Origin: Loripinus fragilis
Lineage: Eukaryota > Mollusca > Bivalvia > Lucinida > Lucinidae
Length of the DNA stretch: 64,000 nucleotides
NCBI GenBank assembly: GCA_964019695.1
Contig: OZ026520.1
Location: 92,074,913-92,138,912, forward strand
Direction of reading: 5' to 3'
This document shows positions 43,773 to 56,360 of this stretch, piece by piece. The translations under genes were made by a program, and so were the position numbers. The notes beneath the pieces are model-generated. The model had not been told where the DNA came from. It ran no database searches and saw only the letters and a program-made list of their open reading frames with translations. The number at the start of each line of letters is the position of its first letter. Positions within the stretch are counted from its first letter, which is position 1.

Positions 43773-44850
43773 AGCTCACCTGAGTCAAAGGCTCATGTGT
43801 GAGCTAAAGGTATATCAATGTCTGATGTCATCATTTTCAAACATCTCTAAAACAATTGAGATCAAATTTCATTTGTAGACAACATTAGGATGGGGGACAG
43901 AAAGTTTGATATATCATTGGAGTGCCATTACTGGTAATATATATTCATCTTGTGTAAGCTGAAGGTAAATCAATTCTTTATGGCATCATTTTCAAACAGC
44001 TCTAAAACAATTTAGCCAACTGAGATCAAATTTCATTTTTAGACAACATTTGGGCGGAGAAAAGAAAGTTTGATCAATCATTGGACTGCCATTACTGGTA
44101 ATATGGTCAAACATGTATTCACAGAAGCCACAAGGTCAATTGAAGTCAAATTTCATATGGAGCTTCCTTTGAATGAGACAATATTACTCTTGCACACAAG
44201 ATGGGAATGTCCATTGTTTTTACCCATGTGAGATAATTCTATCTCTCTCACATACCCATACCAGCTGTGGGAAAGATAAAAAATGAACAGCCGCACGCTG
44301 GCAGCACTTTGATCCATGACATCATTGTAATGTTAAAATGATGTCACCATGTTGCATATCAGCATATTCAGGTTTTTCTGGAAGCTTTTTTCACGTTTAT
44401 CCAATATAAAATGAGGTTTTAAGTGGTGAGCAAGAAAAATAAAAATAATCCATTATTCGTGTGAGGATGGTATAGAAAAATCCGTCCCTTGTGATCACCA
44501 TTTGTTATCACTCGGCAAGCCTCGTGATGCCAATCGGTGATCCTGCGGACAGATTTTTCTATCCCACTCTCACACTCCTGATGGATTCTTATAATATCTT
44601 TATATGACTTTTAAAACAGCCCAGCCAATAAAAGCACTGCCATGTCCTTGTCAGTTAAAAAATCTTAAAAGATATTCTTCTCCAAAACCAAAGAGCCAAT
44701 GACCTTGGTATGCAATATATGGGAATGTGGGCTTGGCCCTACAAAGTTTGTTCAGATGATGATCCTAGGTTGATCTTGACCTAGTTAAACCAATTATGAA
44801 GGAGATCTAAATTGCGCCTTAGTGTCAGTTGAAAGTTTCAGGAAATTCTC
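43773..44850 (+). mobile_element. H2 HINE-like element, degenerate
   Basis: Starts AGCTCACCTGAGTCAAAGGC and ends with AGGAGATCTAAATTGCGCCT and a decayed hairpin. Contains a separate hairpin at 44459-44574 with GGTATAGAAAAATCCGTC and its near-complement. Confidence 0.65.
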
Positions 44851-45016
44851 ACACTACAGCATATTAAAAATGTGAGCTGCAAATGTTTTTTTTGTTTTTT
44901 TAATTCTTAAAATAGCACCTGTATTTGATGCTATCGTTGAAAAATCGCCTATTTTTGATACTCACATCTTAAAACCCTTAAAAGCACCTTCATTTGATGC
45001 TAATTAAAATCAACAA

Positions 45017-46859
45017 TACAGTAAAACCTGTCTTAAGCGGCCACTTAAAAAGAAGACCAAAATTGGTTTTCAAGACAGATTATGGCTTAATGCAGGTCAA
45101 AAGTATTGCAGAATGGCAATACTTTCGACCTTCATTAAGCTACCATTTGTCATTAAGATCTTCGTTTTTTAGCTCACCTGAGCCGAAGGCTCATTGGTGA
45201 GCTAATAGTATACCAGTGACTCCGGCGTCCGTCGTCCGTCCGTCCGTCCGTCCGTCGTCCGTCAACATTTTCAAACATCTTCTCCTCTGAAACTACTGGG
45301 CCAATTGAGCTCATATTTCATATGGAGACTCCTAAGGATGGGGGAACAAAAGTTTGTTCAAATGGTCTTGGTCACATGACCAAGATGGCCGCCACGCCCA
45401 TATATGGTAAAAACCCTTCAAAAATCTTCTTCTCCAGAACCAGAAGGCTGATGACCTTGGGACTTGGTATGTAGCATTGGGGTTGTGGGGCCTACCATGT
45501 TTGTTCAAATGATGATCCTAGGTTGACCTTGACCTACTTAACGTCAAGGTCAAATTTGCTTCCTAATGCATGTAAATGGGAAAATTTCTGAAAAGTTGAT
45601 TTTTTTTCAAAACTGTGGAAGCTTTAGTCATTATTCTCTTTTGACATGTTTAACCTAATGAGACAATGGCTATAAATAAGTTCAAAAGGTCAAGGTTGAC
45701 CTATGACCTTTCAGCTTAGGTCGCTCATATTGGAGTCCCATCAATATATTAAAACATAGTTTTCTCACAAACCATTGGCCCAATTTAACTCAAATTTCAT
45801 GTGAATACTCCTTATAATATGTTAGCCAAAATTTATGCAAAGTATTTTGGTCACATGACCAAGATGGCCGCCACGCCCATATATGGTAAAAACCCTTCAA
45901 AAATCTTCTTCTCCAGAACCAGAAGGCCGATGACCTTGGGACTTGGTATGTAGCATTGGGGATGTGGGGCCTACCAAGTTTGTTCAAATGATGAACCTAA
46001 GTTGACCTTGACCTATTTAACGTCAAGGTCAAATTTGCTTCATAATGCACTTAATAGGGATTTTTTTTGAAAATTTCATTTTTTGAAAACTGTTGAGGCC
46101 AAAGTCATTATTCTCACTTGATATGCTAAACCAAATGAGACAATGGCTATAAATAAGTTTCAAAGGTCAAGGTTGGTTCTATCTTTTCAGCCAAGGTCGC
46201 TCATATTGGAGTCCCAGCAACACATCAAAACATAGTTTCCTCAGAAACCACTAGGCCATTTGAACTCAAATTACATATGAAGACTCCCTTATGATAGGTT
46301 AGCTAAAATTTATACCAAGTATACTGGTCACATGACCAAGATGGCCACCATGCCCATATATGATAAAAACCCTTTAAATGTCTTCTTTTCTGGAACCAAA
46401 AGGCCAATGGCATTGGGACTTGGTATGTAGCATATGGGATGTGGGCCCTACCAGATTTGCACAAATTATTAATCTAGGTTGACCTTGACCTACTTTATGG
46501 CAAGGTCAAATTTGATTCCTAATGCATTTATTTGGGAAAAATCTTGTATTAGGTACCAAATGTCAAGCTGACCTGTGACCTTTTATCCAAGGCCACTCAT
46601 TTGGACTGCCACACACCTATCTAAACATCTGTTTCTCAGAAATCACTGGGCTGTTTGATGGATTATTCATTAGATTGTTTAGTCTCTTGCCCCCCCCCCC
46701 CCCCCCCCCCATATATGGTAAAACAAAATTTGTTCCATTATAAGCTGTAGTTTACCTTGACCTATTACAACATTATTAAGGAGATCAGGTGAGCGCCTCA
46801 GGACCTTCAGGTCCTCTTGTTCTATTTTTGAGTGGCCACTTAAGACAGGATTTACTGTA
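45017..46859. mobile_element. Family E MITE split by a full H2 element
   Basis: The left half TACAGTAAAACCTGTCTTAA...AAGATCTTCGTTTT stops at 45170. The right half CTATTTTTGAGTGGCCACTT to AGGATTTACTGTAG resumes after 46820. In intact copies these two parts are contiguous, so the H2 element jumped in here. Confidence 0.87.
45171..46820 (+). mobile_element. H2 HINE-like element, full length
   Basis: AGCTCACCTGAGCCGAAGGC start, GTCCGTCCGTCC microsatellite, three tandem units of about 480 bases with CACATGACCAAGATGGCC (45371, 45851, 46329), and the end GATCAGGTGAGCGCCTCAGG with hairpin AGGACC...GGTCCT and CTTGT. A run of about 21 C lies at 46690-46710. Confidence 0.75.
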
Positions 46860-46875
46860 GTTTAACCTTAAAGTA

Positions 46876-47372
46876 GAGTGCAGTCCCTTTAAAAGGCTAT
46901 TTTTATCACAGGAATGAGGAGGGTGGCTCAGTGGTAGAGTGTTGGATTTGAGGTTAAAGGGTCACATTTGACTTGGCACATTTTCATCATTAAATTCACT
47001 GGGTACATGCGTTCAAGACATGAAATCCTGCCCTACTCATGCAGTAGAGTCATGGGAGGCACTGCAGTGTGTCCTTGAGCAAGACACATTATTTATGCAA
47101 AGAGCTGCTTCAACCCAGGAAGACAGGAAATTGTCCTGACATGACTAAAAAATTGTTGACTGGAAAGTAATGAACATTACAAATAGGAATTGACCTGACT
47201 GCATTATTAGCTTATCATGTTATAAAGGGACAATTTAATAAATTTTCTTGGTCATTTTCCTATAATTACTTTGTAACTCCATGGTAAAAAAAAAATATGG
47301 GAGCTACAATATGACTGTGTGATATCCAAATCTGTGTTATAACGAAATGTGTTATAAGTGGACTGCACTGTT
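46876..47372. mobile_element. E2 MITE with an inserted SINE
   Basis: GTGCAGTCCCTTTAAAAGGC left and TTATAAGTGGACTGCACTG right. The SINE at 46916-47184 interrupts it. The same arrangement repeats at about 49136-49632. Confidence 0.78.
46916..47184 (+). mobile_element. tRNA-derived SINE (S1 relative)
   Basis: GGGTGGCTCAGTGGTAGAGT is the A-box-like head. TGTCCTTGAGCAAGACACAT is the conserved segment, then CTGACATGACTAAAAAATTG, GTTGACTGGAAAGTAATGAA and an ATTACAAAT tail. AGGAAT flanks it on both sides. The duplicate is at 49176-49444. Confidence 0.85.
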
Positions 47373-49747
47373 TATATAGTGGATAGTAAGGGAAACACTG
47401 GATACATGTACCAATGTTTAGCATTTGGAGAATGACCTAATAGGCTTTTATAAGAATAAGGATTTTGTCTTTGTTCATGCAATAACTCATGGGTGAAAGT
47501 TGCCAGGATTATTTTTGAAATCAGGATTTTGAGGCTGACTTTCCATAGAAAGTCAGCCTCAAAATGCTGAATTCTGCTGGCAATAATAGCTTTTCTGATT
47601 TAGTTTCAGTCTATCTAAAGGTATTTGACCATTAAAATTGGAATTTTTGATATTTGGAGGCCATATATGGTAAAAACCCTTCAAAAATCTTCTTCTCCAG
47701 AACCAGAAGGCTGATGACCTTGGGACTTGGTATGTAGCATTGGGGTTGTGGGGCCTACCATGTTTGTTCAAATGATGATCCTAGGTTGACCTTGACCTAC
47801 TTAACGTCAAGGTCAAATTTGCTTCCTAATGCATGTAAATGGGAAAATTTCTGAAAAGTTGATTTTTTTTCAAAACTGTGGAAGCTTTAGTCATTATTCT
47901 CTTTTGACATGTTTAACCTAATGAGACAATGGCTATAAATAAGTTCAAAAGGTCAAGGTTGACCTATGACCTTTCAGCTTAGGTCGCTCATATTGGAGTC
48001 CCATCAATATATTAAAACATAGTTTTCTCACAAACCATTGGCCCAATTTAACTCAAATTTCATGTGAATACTCCTTATAATATGTTAGCCAAAATTTATG
48101 CAAAGTATTTTGGTCACATGACCAAGATGGCCACCACTCCCATATATGGTAAAAACCCTTCAAAAATCTTCTTCTCCAGAACCAGAAGGCCGATGACCTT
48201 GGGACTTGGTATGTAGCATTGGGGATGTGGGGCCTACCAAGTTTGTTCAAATGATGAACCTAAGTTGACCTTGACCTATTTAACGTCAAGGTCAAATTTG
48301 CTTCATAATGCACTTAATAGGGATTTTTTTTGAAAATTTCATTTTTTGAAAACTGTTGAGGCCAAAGTCATTATTCTCACTTGATATGCTAAACCAAATG
48401 AGACAATGGCTATAAATAAGTTTCAAAGGTCAAGGTTGGTTCTATCTTTTCAGCCAAGGTCGCTCATATTGGAGTCCCAGCAACACATCAAAACATAGTT
48501 TCCTCAGAAACCACTAGGCCATTTGAACTCAAATTACATATGAAGACTCCCTTATGATAGGTTAGCTAAAATTTATACCAAGTATACTGGTCACATGACC
48601 AAGATGGCCACCATGCCCATATATGATAAAAACCCTTTAAATGTCTTCTTTTCTGGAACCAAAAGGCCAATGGCATTGGGACTTGGTATGTAGCATATGG
48701 GATGTGGGCCCTACCAGATTTGCACAAATTATTAATCTAGGTTGACCTTGACCTACTTTATGGCAAGGTCAAATTTGATTCCTAATGCATTTATTTGGGA
48801 AAAATCTTGTATTAGGTACCAAATGTCAAGCTGACCTGTGACCTTTTATCCAAGGCCACTCATTTGGACTGCCACACACCTATCTAAACATCTGTTTCTC
48901 AGAAATCACTGGGCTGTTTGATGGATTATTCATTAGATTGTTTAGTCTCTTGCCCCCCCCCCCCCCCCCCATATATGGTAAAACAAAATTTGTTCCATTA
49001 TAAGCTGTAGTTTACCTTGACCTATTACAACATTATTAAGGAGATCAGGTGAGCGCCTCAGGACCTTCAGGTCCTCTTGTTCTATTTTTGAGTGGCCACT
49101 TAAGACAGGATTTACTGTAGTTTAACCTTAAAGTAGAGTGCAGTCCCTTTAAAAGGCTATTTTTATCACAGGAATGAGGAGGGTGGCTCAGTGGTAGAGT
49201 GTTGGATTTGAGGTTAAAGGGTCACATTTGACTTGGCACATTTTCATCATTAAATTCACTGGGTACATGCGTTCAAGACATGAAATCCTGCCCTACTCAT
49301 GCAGTAGAGTCATGGGAGGCACTGCAGTGTGTCCTTGAGCAAGACACATTATTTATGCAAAGAGCTGCTTCAACCCAGGAAGACAGGAAATTGTCCTGAC
49401 ATGACTAAAAAATTGTTGACTGGAAAGTAATGAACATTACAAATAGGAATTGACCTGACTGCATTATTAGCTTATCATGTTATAAAGGGACAATTTAATA
49501 AATTTTCTTGGTCATTTTCCTATAATTACTTTGTAACTCCATGGTAAAAAAAAAATATGGGAGCTACAATATGACTGTGTGATATCCAAATCTGTGTTAT
49601 AACGAAATGTGTTATAAGTGGACTGCACTGTTTATATAGTGGATAGTAAGGGAAACACTGGATACATGTACCAATGTTTAGCATTTGGAGAATGACCTAA
49701 TAGGCTTTTATAAGAATAAGGATTTTGTCTTTGTTCATGCAATAACT

Positions 49748-49989
49748 CATGGGTGAAAGTTGCCAGGATTATTTTTGAAATCAGGATTTTGAGGCTGACT
49801 TTCCATAGAAAGTCAGCCTCAAAATGCTGAATTCTGCTGGCAATAATAGCTTTTCTGATTTAGTTTCAGTCTATCTAAAGGTATTTGACCATTAAAATTG
49901 GAATTTTTGATATTTGGAGGCATACAGCAAGTTCTAAATTCTGATTTTTTAAAGTTTAGGATTTTGGAAATTTTTAACTTTCACCCATG
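49748..49989. mobile_element. Family B MITE, intact copy of the duplicated pair
   Basis: Ends CATGGGTGAAAGTTGCCAGG and TTTTTAACTTTCACCCATG. The counterpart at 47488 is cut off at 47660. Confidence 0.87.
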
Positions 49990-50212
49990 ATATGATAACT
50001 GTATTAGTTGTTAAAAAAAGATATTTGACAGGATTGTCTAACAGCATGTTCCAGTATTCCTCTTCATAGCAGCATGGATTGTATAACAGCATGAATCAGC
50101 ATGAGATGGATTGTGCATTTTATATCAATTAACCACAGTGGATTATTTTGTCAATAGGACATACTGAGTACTGTCACTGAGTTAACAAGTGACCATTCTG
50201 ATTTCGTTTTAG

Positions 50213-50260
50213 GATAAAAGGAAAAGTGCACCACCATACTACCAGCAACCCAAGGATTGA
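50213..50260 (+). CDS. Cav1: Candidate alternative last exon of Cav1
   Basis: After the acceptor-like TTTCGTTTTAG, the phase-0 frame reads DKRKSAPPYYQQPKD and then TGA. It joins in frame to ATG|GTATAT at 32596, giving a 743-residue end without the PDZ-type tail. The sequence around it is not one of the repeat families and looks like UTR. Evidence is limited to splice-site shape, frame and a protein-like composition. The implied intron of 17.6 kb is long but full of repeats, like the other introns. Confidence 0.45.
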   Translation, partial: DKRKSAPPYYQQPKD

Positions 50261-53000
50261 ACCATGAACCCATAATCATTCCATTTTACCCACTTTGTTT
50301 GGGAATCCATTTCTCAGAGACTCGAGGTTTGAGGAGCCATGAGCCTGTGGAGGAGACTACTAGTAAAGTTCTGGGTACGACGAAAGTGCTGAGGATGTTT
50401 GTTGACTAAGTTGAATCAATATTTTGTGTATAATATTTTGACTAGTTTCTTGTCTCTGGACCTAAATGTATGTTGTGGGAGCTGAAACAATCGTGAAAGC
50501 CTGGCACAATTCGAGAATTGAATCACGCCTCGGGTGTACGTAAGGCGCATTACTCCTAGTACTATACATGTATATATGTAGGAAAAAGCTCCATTTTGTT
50601 AGCCGGAATCGGTGTGAGGAAAATTAGTTCTGTAGCATGTGGGTTCAGCCCTATTAAAATCCATTTTTTATGCTTACCCAAAAAGTTCATTCAGCAGAAA
50701 AGTGAAGTTTATGTATTTTTCAATAAAATGTCGCTATAGGGATATTTTATTGAAAAAAAATGTTAACTTCATTTATAACCATTTGTTTGGCTGCAATGAC
50801 ACTTGTAATTGTTTGGCATGGTTTCTGTGACATCAGCCTCACGTTATGTAACGTCAGCATCACGTTATCAATGAAGGTCCTCGATGTGCATTCGAGGTCT
50901 GATTCCACGAAATTGGCCGAGGCAGTTCTGATTGGGAGCTGAAAGTGATCATCTCAGTGGAGTGCTTCTTCTAATCCTTTTCATGCTAGTAGTTTTATGT
51001 ACAACTCCTCTCCAATTTTTAACTAATTCATTTGCAGGACTCCGGTTATTAGAATGTTTATACAAGCAGATTATAATGTCCCAACATGACTGAAAAAATG
51101 TTGACAGGGATATAAAGGATCAACATAAACATGCAGAGTAGAAAACATTGTGGATCCTTATCAGCTGGCTTCTGAGAAGCCACCTGATATGGATCTACAT
51201 TGTTTTCAAAACAGGACATAACTGGGCAAAGCATGATACAAGTAAAGTACCCACAATATATGTTGTTGAGAAATAAGAGATAATGGCAAAGTACACACTC
51301 ATATTTGTAGTTCTGATAAAGCTTCAAATGTTGGCATATGATAGACAGCAATATACCTGTTGCCCTTGATGGAGTGCAGGAAACCCCACATATATATGGT
51401 GAGGCACTTCCTGCTGCAGAAAAAACATGTTTTGAGTGAAAAAAAATAGTGCAAGCTTTTGGACCTTAGGTATGAAGCAAGTTTTTGTGGCAAAGGTTCA
51501 GGTATTTTTGGCAAAAGTAAAGTTGGCATTCAATACTTGTTTCTGGATTTTTATGAATAAGGGTATACTCGGATGAAACAGCTCTTAGGATAGAAGGAAT
51601 AAATTCGGAAATAAATTGATCACTGACTGTATACTGGTATAAAGTCATGTTGTGAAGAAAACTACTAGAAGGGAAAGCTGCAGGAAATGATGACTGGTTG
51701 TTGCCTGAAGATGGAAGCATTTTGCTAGGGCTACCAAATTGAAACTTCTTTGTTGACCACAGTAACTGAAAGCGTACTGACCCAGTCAAAGCTTAAAGCA
51801 CCAATGAACACTAGAGTTGACAATAAAAATAGGTGCATGATAAAAGGACTAAATTGTGTTTTTTTAAATTGTTGCTTTTTGGATAGCGATGAGTGGAATT
51901 GATAAATGTCACTGAAAGGAATGCCACAGGCTCAAATTGTTTTCGTGATTTTTTCCTCGTAAAATGTCTCATGTTATTAATTAGGCTCATTATTAAATTA
52001 ACAAACCCTATTGCACTCGAGAGTGGTTAAAACACAATAGAGTTTTTAACCCTCTACCCCATAATAACCTTTTTTGATGCCTTTATTTGAATATATTTTG
52101 GAAAATGGAGCATTTGCTCTTTTGGAGCAAATGCTCCATTTTCCATAATATTTCAAAACTAATCAAAACTTAACTTAAATTTTTCTTGAATTTTTTCAAT
52201 GTTGTCTAAAAATAGAAACTGATGTCATGATCTAAAAATAGCCTATGGAGTAAAGGGTTTAAACCACTCTGTGCGCAATAGGGTTGCATTTTGTTGTAAC
52301 CTAACCAAGATACTTTCATATTTTTATCATGTTTAGATGATTGTCGAGACTATCAAATCCATATGTGTTCATTATCAATTTGTACATTTTGTGTTGTTTA
52401 CATAAGGTCTGCAAAGCAGAATTTGTGTGCGTGGGTATTTATTTTTTTCAGCATTTTTGTAGTCGCTATGTTTGTTTATTTTTCTTGTTTAATTTTTTAA
52501 ACTTTGTGACAAAGAATTGCGATTAACAGCAAACACTCAGTGTAATCACCCTTTGAAGGTATTTATTAACATGTTTATACTAATGTCACTTCTATTCAGT
52601 AAAATACAATATGGATTGTCTATTGTATATTTTGAAGGGTCACAGGTTGTGTTTTTCAAATTACACTGAAATTCTGCTCCGGAAGTTTATTTTGATCCTT
52701 CTAGAGAACATGAGCAGATAGGAAATCATCCTGACATGATTGGAAATTGTTGACTGGAACATAACGCATCAAAGCGGGCAAAAAGCAAGATTCTTGTAAA
52801 CAGGATCTGCTAATATATTGGAGCATGCAAAGTTGTAGTCATGAAGGAAAAAAGTCTGATATTTTCAATGAATATTTTCCATGGATTTTCCATGGATATT
52901 TTCCATGGACACTGCCAATTTATTTTATTGTTTTTTCTCTCCTTGTTGAGTATTGTAGACGAGTGTTTGTAAAAAAAATAAAATAATTTTATTTCATAAT
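50261..53000 (+). other. Possible 3' UTR of the distal Cav1 isoform
   Basis: 50261-50480 looks single-copy. 50491-50945 matches the repeat at 8090. 51120-51205 and 52050-52262 are hairpin elements (the second with GGAGCATTTGCTC arms). The rest is AT-rich without a supported frame. AATAAA at 52977-52982 followed by GT-rich sequence near 53030 is one candidate poly-A signal. Confidence 0.35.
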
Positions 53001-53234
53001 CGTATAATTTACCTCAGTTTAGTTTTCTCAAGTTTGGTGTTGTCATCAATGTAGTTCTGTCATTCATATAATATTATTATTGGGGCAACATGCGTGATAT
53101 CAGATTTATCATATTTGGATAATTATGTGTATTGTTGCACACAATCACTCATACAAAAGTGGGCAAGGTTAACACATTTGACTAAATTGCGCATATTGTG
53201 GTGAACAGCACAAGATAGTCATTGCATTATTTAC

Positions 53235-53610
53235 TTAACCCTTTACTCCACACAAGCACCTTTGGATGCCTTTGAAATGTAAGATTTTTATAATAAAATG
53301 AAAAATGGAACATTTGCTTCTGAGGAGCAAATGTTCCATTTTCCATAATATTTTCAAAGCTATTTTGTTTTTTGTATGATTTGATTCTTTACGTTCCATC
53401 AACAATCTTTCAGTTATATAGGGACGGGTCTTCCTGGGTTGAACCAGTACTAAGCTAGGATTAATGTTCTTGCTCAAGGACACAACACAGTGACGCCGGT
53501 GAGGATTCAAAGCTATTGAAATGTAAAAATTATTTTTTGGAAAATATTTGAAAATTTGAATTATTTATAGAAATGATGCAATGCTCTAAATATAGCATAT
53601 TGGGTTAGTG
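53235..53610. mobile_element. GGAACATTTGC hairpin MITE with an inserted SINE
   Basis: AATGGAACATTTGCTTCTGA and GAGCAAATGTTCCATTTTCC are the arms. The family recurs at 52050 and 58541. It is split by the SINE at 53365-53505. Confidence 0.75.
53365..53505 (-). mobile_element. 5'-truncated SINE (S1), reverse
   Basis: Reverse of GCTCAAGGACACAAC...GACGGGTCTTCCTGGG type text. A perfect 12-base target duplication TTCAAAGCTATT flanks it (53353-53364 and 53506-53517). Confidence 0.9.
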
Positions 53611-53689
53611 TTAAAACAGACTGATGATGTAAAAGCTTATGGAATGGCCCCCATGTTCCCTAAGATTGGATTAAGCATTTATTTTGCAT

Positions 53690-53925
53690 TCAGATGCGTG
53701 AACAATATTCTTAAAAGACCTGCAGAATATGAAAAAATAGTCCAAAGGACCGGACTAAGGGAAAATAATCCCAAAGTGATCAAAATATTTGAAAATAGTT
53801 CAAAAAGGACTAAACTATGGAAAAAAAGTCGCAATTGACCAGATTATGACTAAATAGTCGCAAAATAACAGACTACGGGAAAATAGTCACAAAGGACCAG
53901 AGTAGAGAAAAATGCCAAATCAATG
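53690..53925 (+). repeat. Degenerate AAATAGTC minisatellite
   Basis: Repeats of GAAAATAGTCCAAAGGACC, ACTAAGGGAAAATAATCCCA and AGACTACGGGAAAATAGTCA at about 30-base spacing. Confidence 0.65.
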
Positions 53926-54505
53926 TACAGGGTGAACCTATTTTAACCCCACTTGGCATGAGAGCAGCTGGTCAGAATGATTCTGTTCAAATATGTATTA
54001 TTTCTGAATCTAACATATTTTGCCTCTATTTCTTGTTTTTAGGCTATTTTAATTTGTACATAGTGTTTTGTCTCCCAGGTTAGTGATATAATGGTTGTTG
54101 AACTTTTATTAGTTGCAATATTTCTTGTTAATGATATTATTGAACCCCTTGCTTGTGATTTTAGTATTGATAGAGGTCCATTTAAATTGTATTTTCCCTT
54201 CCCACTCATTTTTTTCACCATACTTTTTGCCATATTTTGTTTCTAACATATTAGCTTGACATGTAATAATCAGGTTGTGATTCACCCTCAGTAACACAGG
54301 CATGATCCATTCCTTAAAGGAATGGGTCACACCTGAGTTTCTGAGGATGGTTGTGATTATCTGAATTCAGTTTCAAGTAGCTTTTGTCACCCTCACCCTC
54401 AGTTTTTGAAAATCAGAAATGGCATGCACACAATATTTGGGGATCTATGACGTATGCACTAAAGCCTTAAATTTCCATGCTAATGTATCCATGTGGGTTT
54501 GAGGT

Positions 54506-54718
54506 CATGGGTGAAAGTTTCAAGGATTATTCCTGAATTCAGGATTTTTAGGCCGAATTCTACAGATAATAATAGCTTTTTTGATTGAGTGACAGTTTAT
54601 CTAAAGGTATTTGACCATCTTATCTTTGAATTTTAAATATTTTTTGAGGCATACAGGAAGTTTTAAATTCTGATTTTCTAAAGTTCAGGATTTTGGAAAT
54701 TTTGAACTTTCACCCATG
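54506..54718. mobile_element. Family B MITE with target duplication
   Basis: CATGGGTGAAAGTTTCAAGG and TTTGAACTTTCACCCATG ends, with TGAGGT on both sides. The inner hairpin is partly deleted. Confidence 0.83.
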
Positions 54719-55605
54719 TGAGGTCTAAGGTTTGGTTTGAGTCTTTATTTGCATCCATACTTTGTGTATGTGAGCAGTGAAGGCTCTGGTGAGACTGCAC
54801 ATATTTGCAGGCACACCTGAGCCTTGGTTACTCACAGATGAGATCAGCACCAAAATCCCAGCCAAAATAGTTTTTACCATTTATACAAGTTAATTATTTT
54901 GGACTCACAACTTAATATTTTACACAGATTTTTGATTGTTGTTTTTATAGCAAATTGGGATTTTTGTATTTCATGTCAAAAATCTACTTGCCCCTATTGC
55001 ACTCACATCGACAAAACTCTGTCAATTTTACCATTCTGTGTGTTATAAGGCTTACAATAGAAGTTCATTGGTAATAGGATGGTATTGATGTAAGACAACT
55101 ATATTAATGAGTGGTTAAAAATATCATTTCATTTTTAATTAATTAATTAGTTAGGTTTGTACACCATTATTTGGATTTTTCTTTTTCAAGATAAATAAAA
55201 GCATTTCTTATGTCCAACAGTATAGATCAATACTAGACTGGTCCCATACATCAATACAAACATTTTGCAGCAATCCAGAAAATACCAGAATTAAATTGTT
55301 CATCATCTTTTACGCAACATTATAGTGGACGTCATTACATTACTTTACTTAAGCTGTAAACCACTAGTGGTTTATCCATTTTATTGCATGGAATTATATC
55401 ACTCCCAGACGTGACGTCATATGATAAAATAAAATTGCATCTCTGGACTGGAAGGAAATCAGAAATTGATATCATAGTATTCAGAGCTAAAAGAGATCTC
55501 ACTACTTGCTTAAAAGAACATTATGTGCTTATTATTATGTTGAAAATGGTAGCTTTTATAATAGGTTGGGGTTTTAACCAAATATGAAGATATTTTGATC
55601 TCTGC

Positions 55606-55812
55606 AGTGGCGGATCCCGAGGGGGTTCAGGGGGTTCACTTGAACCCTGTTTTTTAATATCCTATGAAAATGAAATAATTTGATCTCAGTGAGACCAAAT
55701 TATTTCATTTTCATGAGATATTTAAGAAAATTGTGTTAAAATCAGCAAAGCCAACCCCCCAAACCTTTATACATACGAACCCCCTTTCCAGAAATCCTGG
55801 ATCCGCCCCTGT
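55606..55812. mobile_element. MITE with CAGTGGCGGATCC ends
   Basis: Left CAGTGGCGGATCCCGAGGG and right CCTGGATCCGCCCCTG. The centre is a hairpin on TGAAATAATTTGATCTCAG and its complement. The CAGNGGCGGATCC terminus is one I recall as common in animal DNA elements. Confidence 0.82.
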
Positions 55813-55861
55813 ATCTCTGTTAGTTACATGTACAAGCTGATCTTGATTATTTAAAAAAGGT

Positions 55862-56104
55862 ACAATTCAGTCCCTTTATTATAACACTATATTTGAAGTC
55901 CATATGTGAGTTAATCATGTTATAAATGAATCATGTTATAAAGTGACATTTTACAAAGGAATTATAGGTACATGACTATGAATGGTCATTTCCTATAATT
56001 CCTATCTAAAATTTCAGGGCAAGGTAAATTGGTAGCCACAAAATGACCATATTATTTCAGAATCTGAATAATAATGAGGTGTGTTATAAAGGGACTGCAC
56101 TTTA
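55862..56104. mobile_element. E2 MITE
   Basis: TTCAGTCCCTTTATTATAAC left and TTATAAAGGGACTGCACTT right, with ATTATAGGTACATGACTATG in the centre. Confidence 0.8.
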
Positions 56105-56121
56105 GGTATTAAATGAAAATA

Positions 56122-56360
56122 TGAGTCGTGACATGTGATTTCCAACAATGTGGCATTTTGACAAGTGTAGACTCAGACGTGCCTGTGCAATCCCCTTTTA
56201 AGCTTAGAAACTCCAAATGGTGTTCAGTCAGTAGCTTAATAGTCGTAGAATATTCAAGCGACTAGCAAAGGCTCTGATCAGACTGCGAGCATGCGCAGGC
56301 TGGTCTGAGGCTTTGCAGGTCTCACGCACCACATTGCTGGAAAACTTATGTCACAGCTCA
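56122..56360 (-). mobile_element. Family D MITE, reverse
   Basis: TGAGTCGTGACATGTGATTT left, ACTTATGTCACAGCTCA right, internal GCAAAGGCTCTGATCAGACT. Confidence 0.82.

Larger units (their letters stand above)
45398..49920 (+). repeat. Recent 2.26 kb tandem duplication
   Basis: 45398-47660 is repeated as 47661-49920. The offset is 2263 at the start and 2260 at the end, and the 3-base change is fully explained by 21 versus 18 C in the poly-C run. I noticed only two substitutions (45870/48133 and 45875/48138). Each unit holds most of an H2 element, half of a family E MITE, a SINE inside an E2 MITE, and a family B MITE. The junction cuts the first family B copy at GGAGG. Confidence 0.92.

Noticed and set aside
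45790..48250. Repeated frames of about 65 residues containing FWRRRFLKGFYHIW
   Set aside because: They are antisense translations of the internal tandem units of H2 elements, repeated wherever those units occur.
51466..51789. A 107-residue minus-strand frame in apparently single-copy DNA
   Set aside because: No recognisable family, no splice or poly-A context, and low-complexity Ser/Phe content. I could not support it as a gene.
55384..55587. A 67-residue frame starting MHGIISLPDV
   Set aside because: It lies in AT-rich DNA with no neighbouring exon, acceptor or family resemblance.
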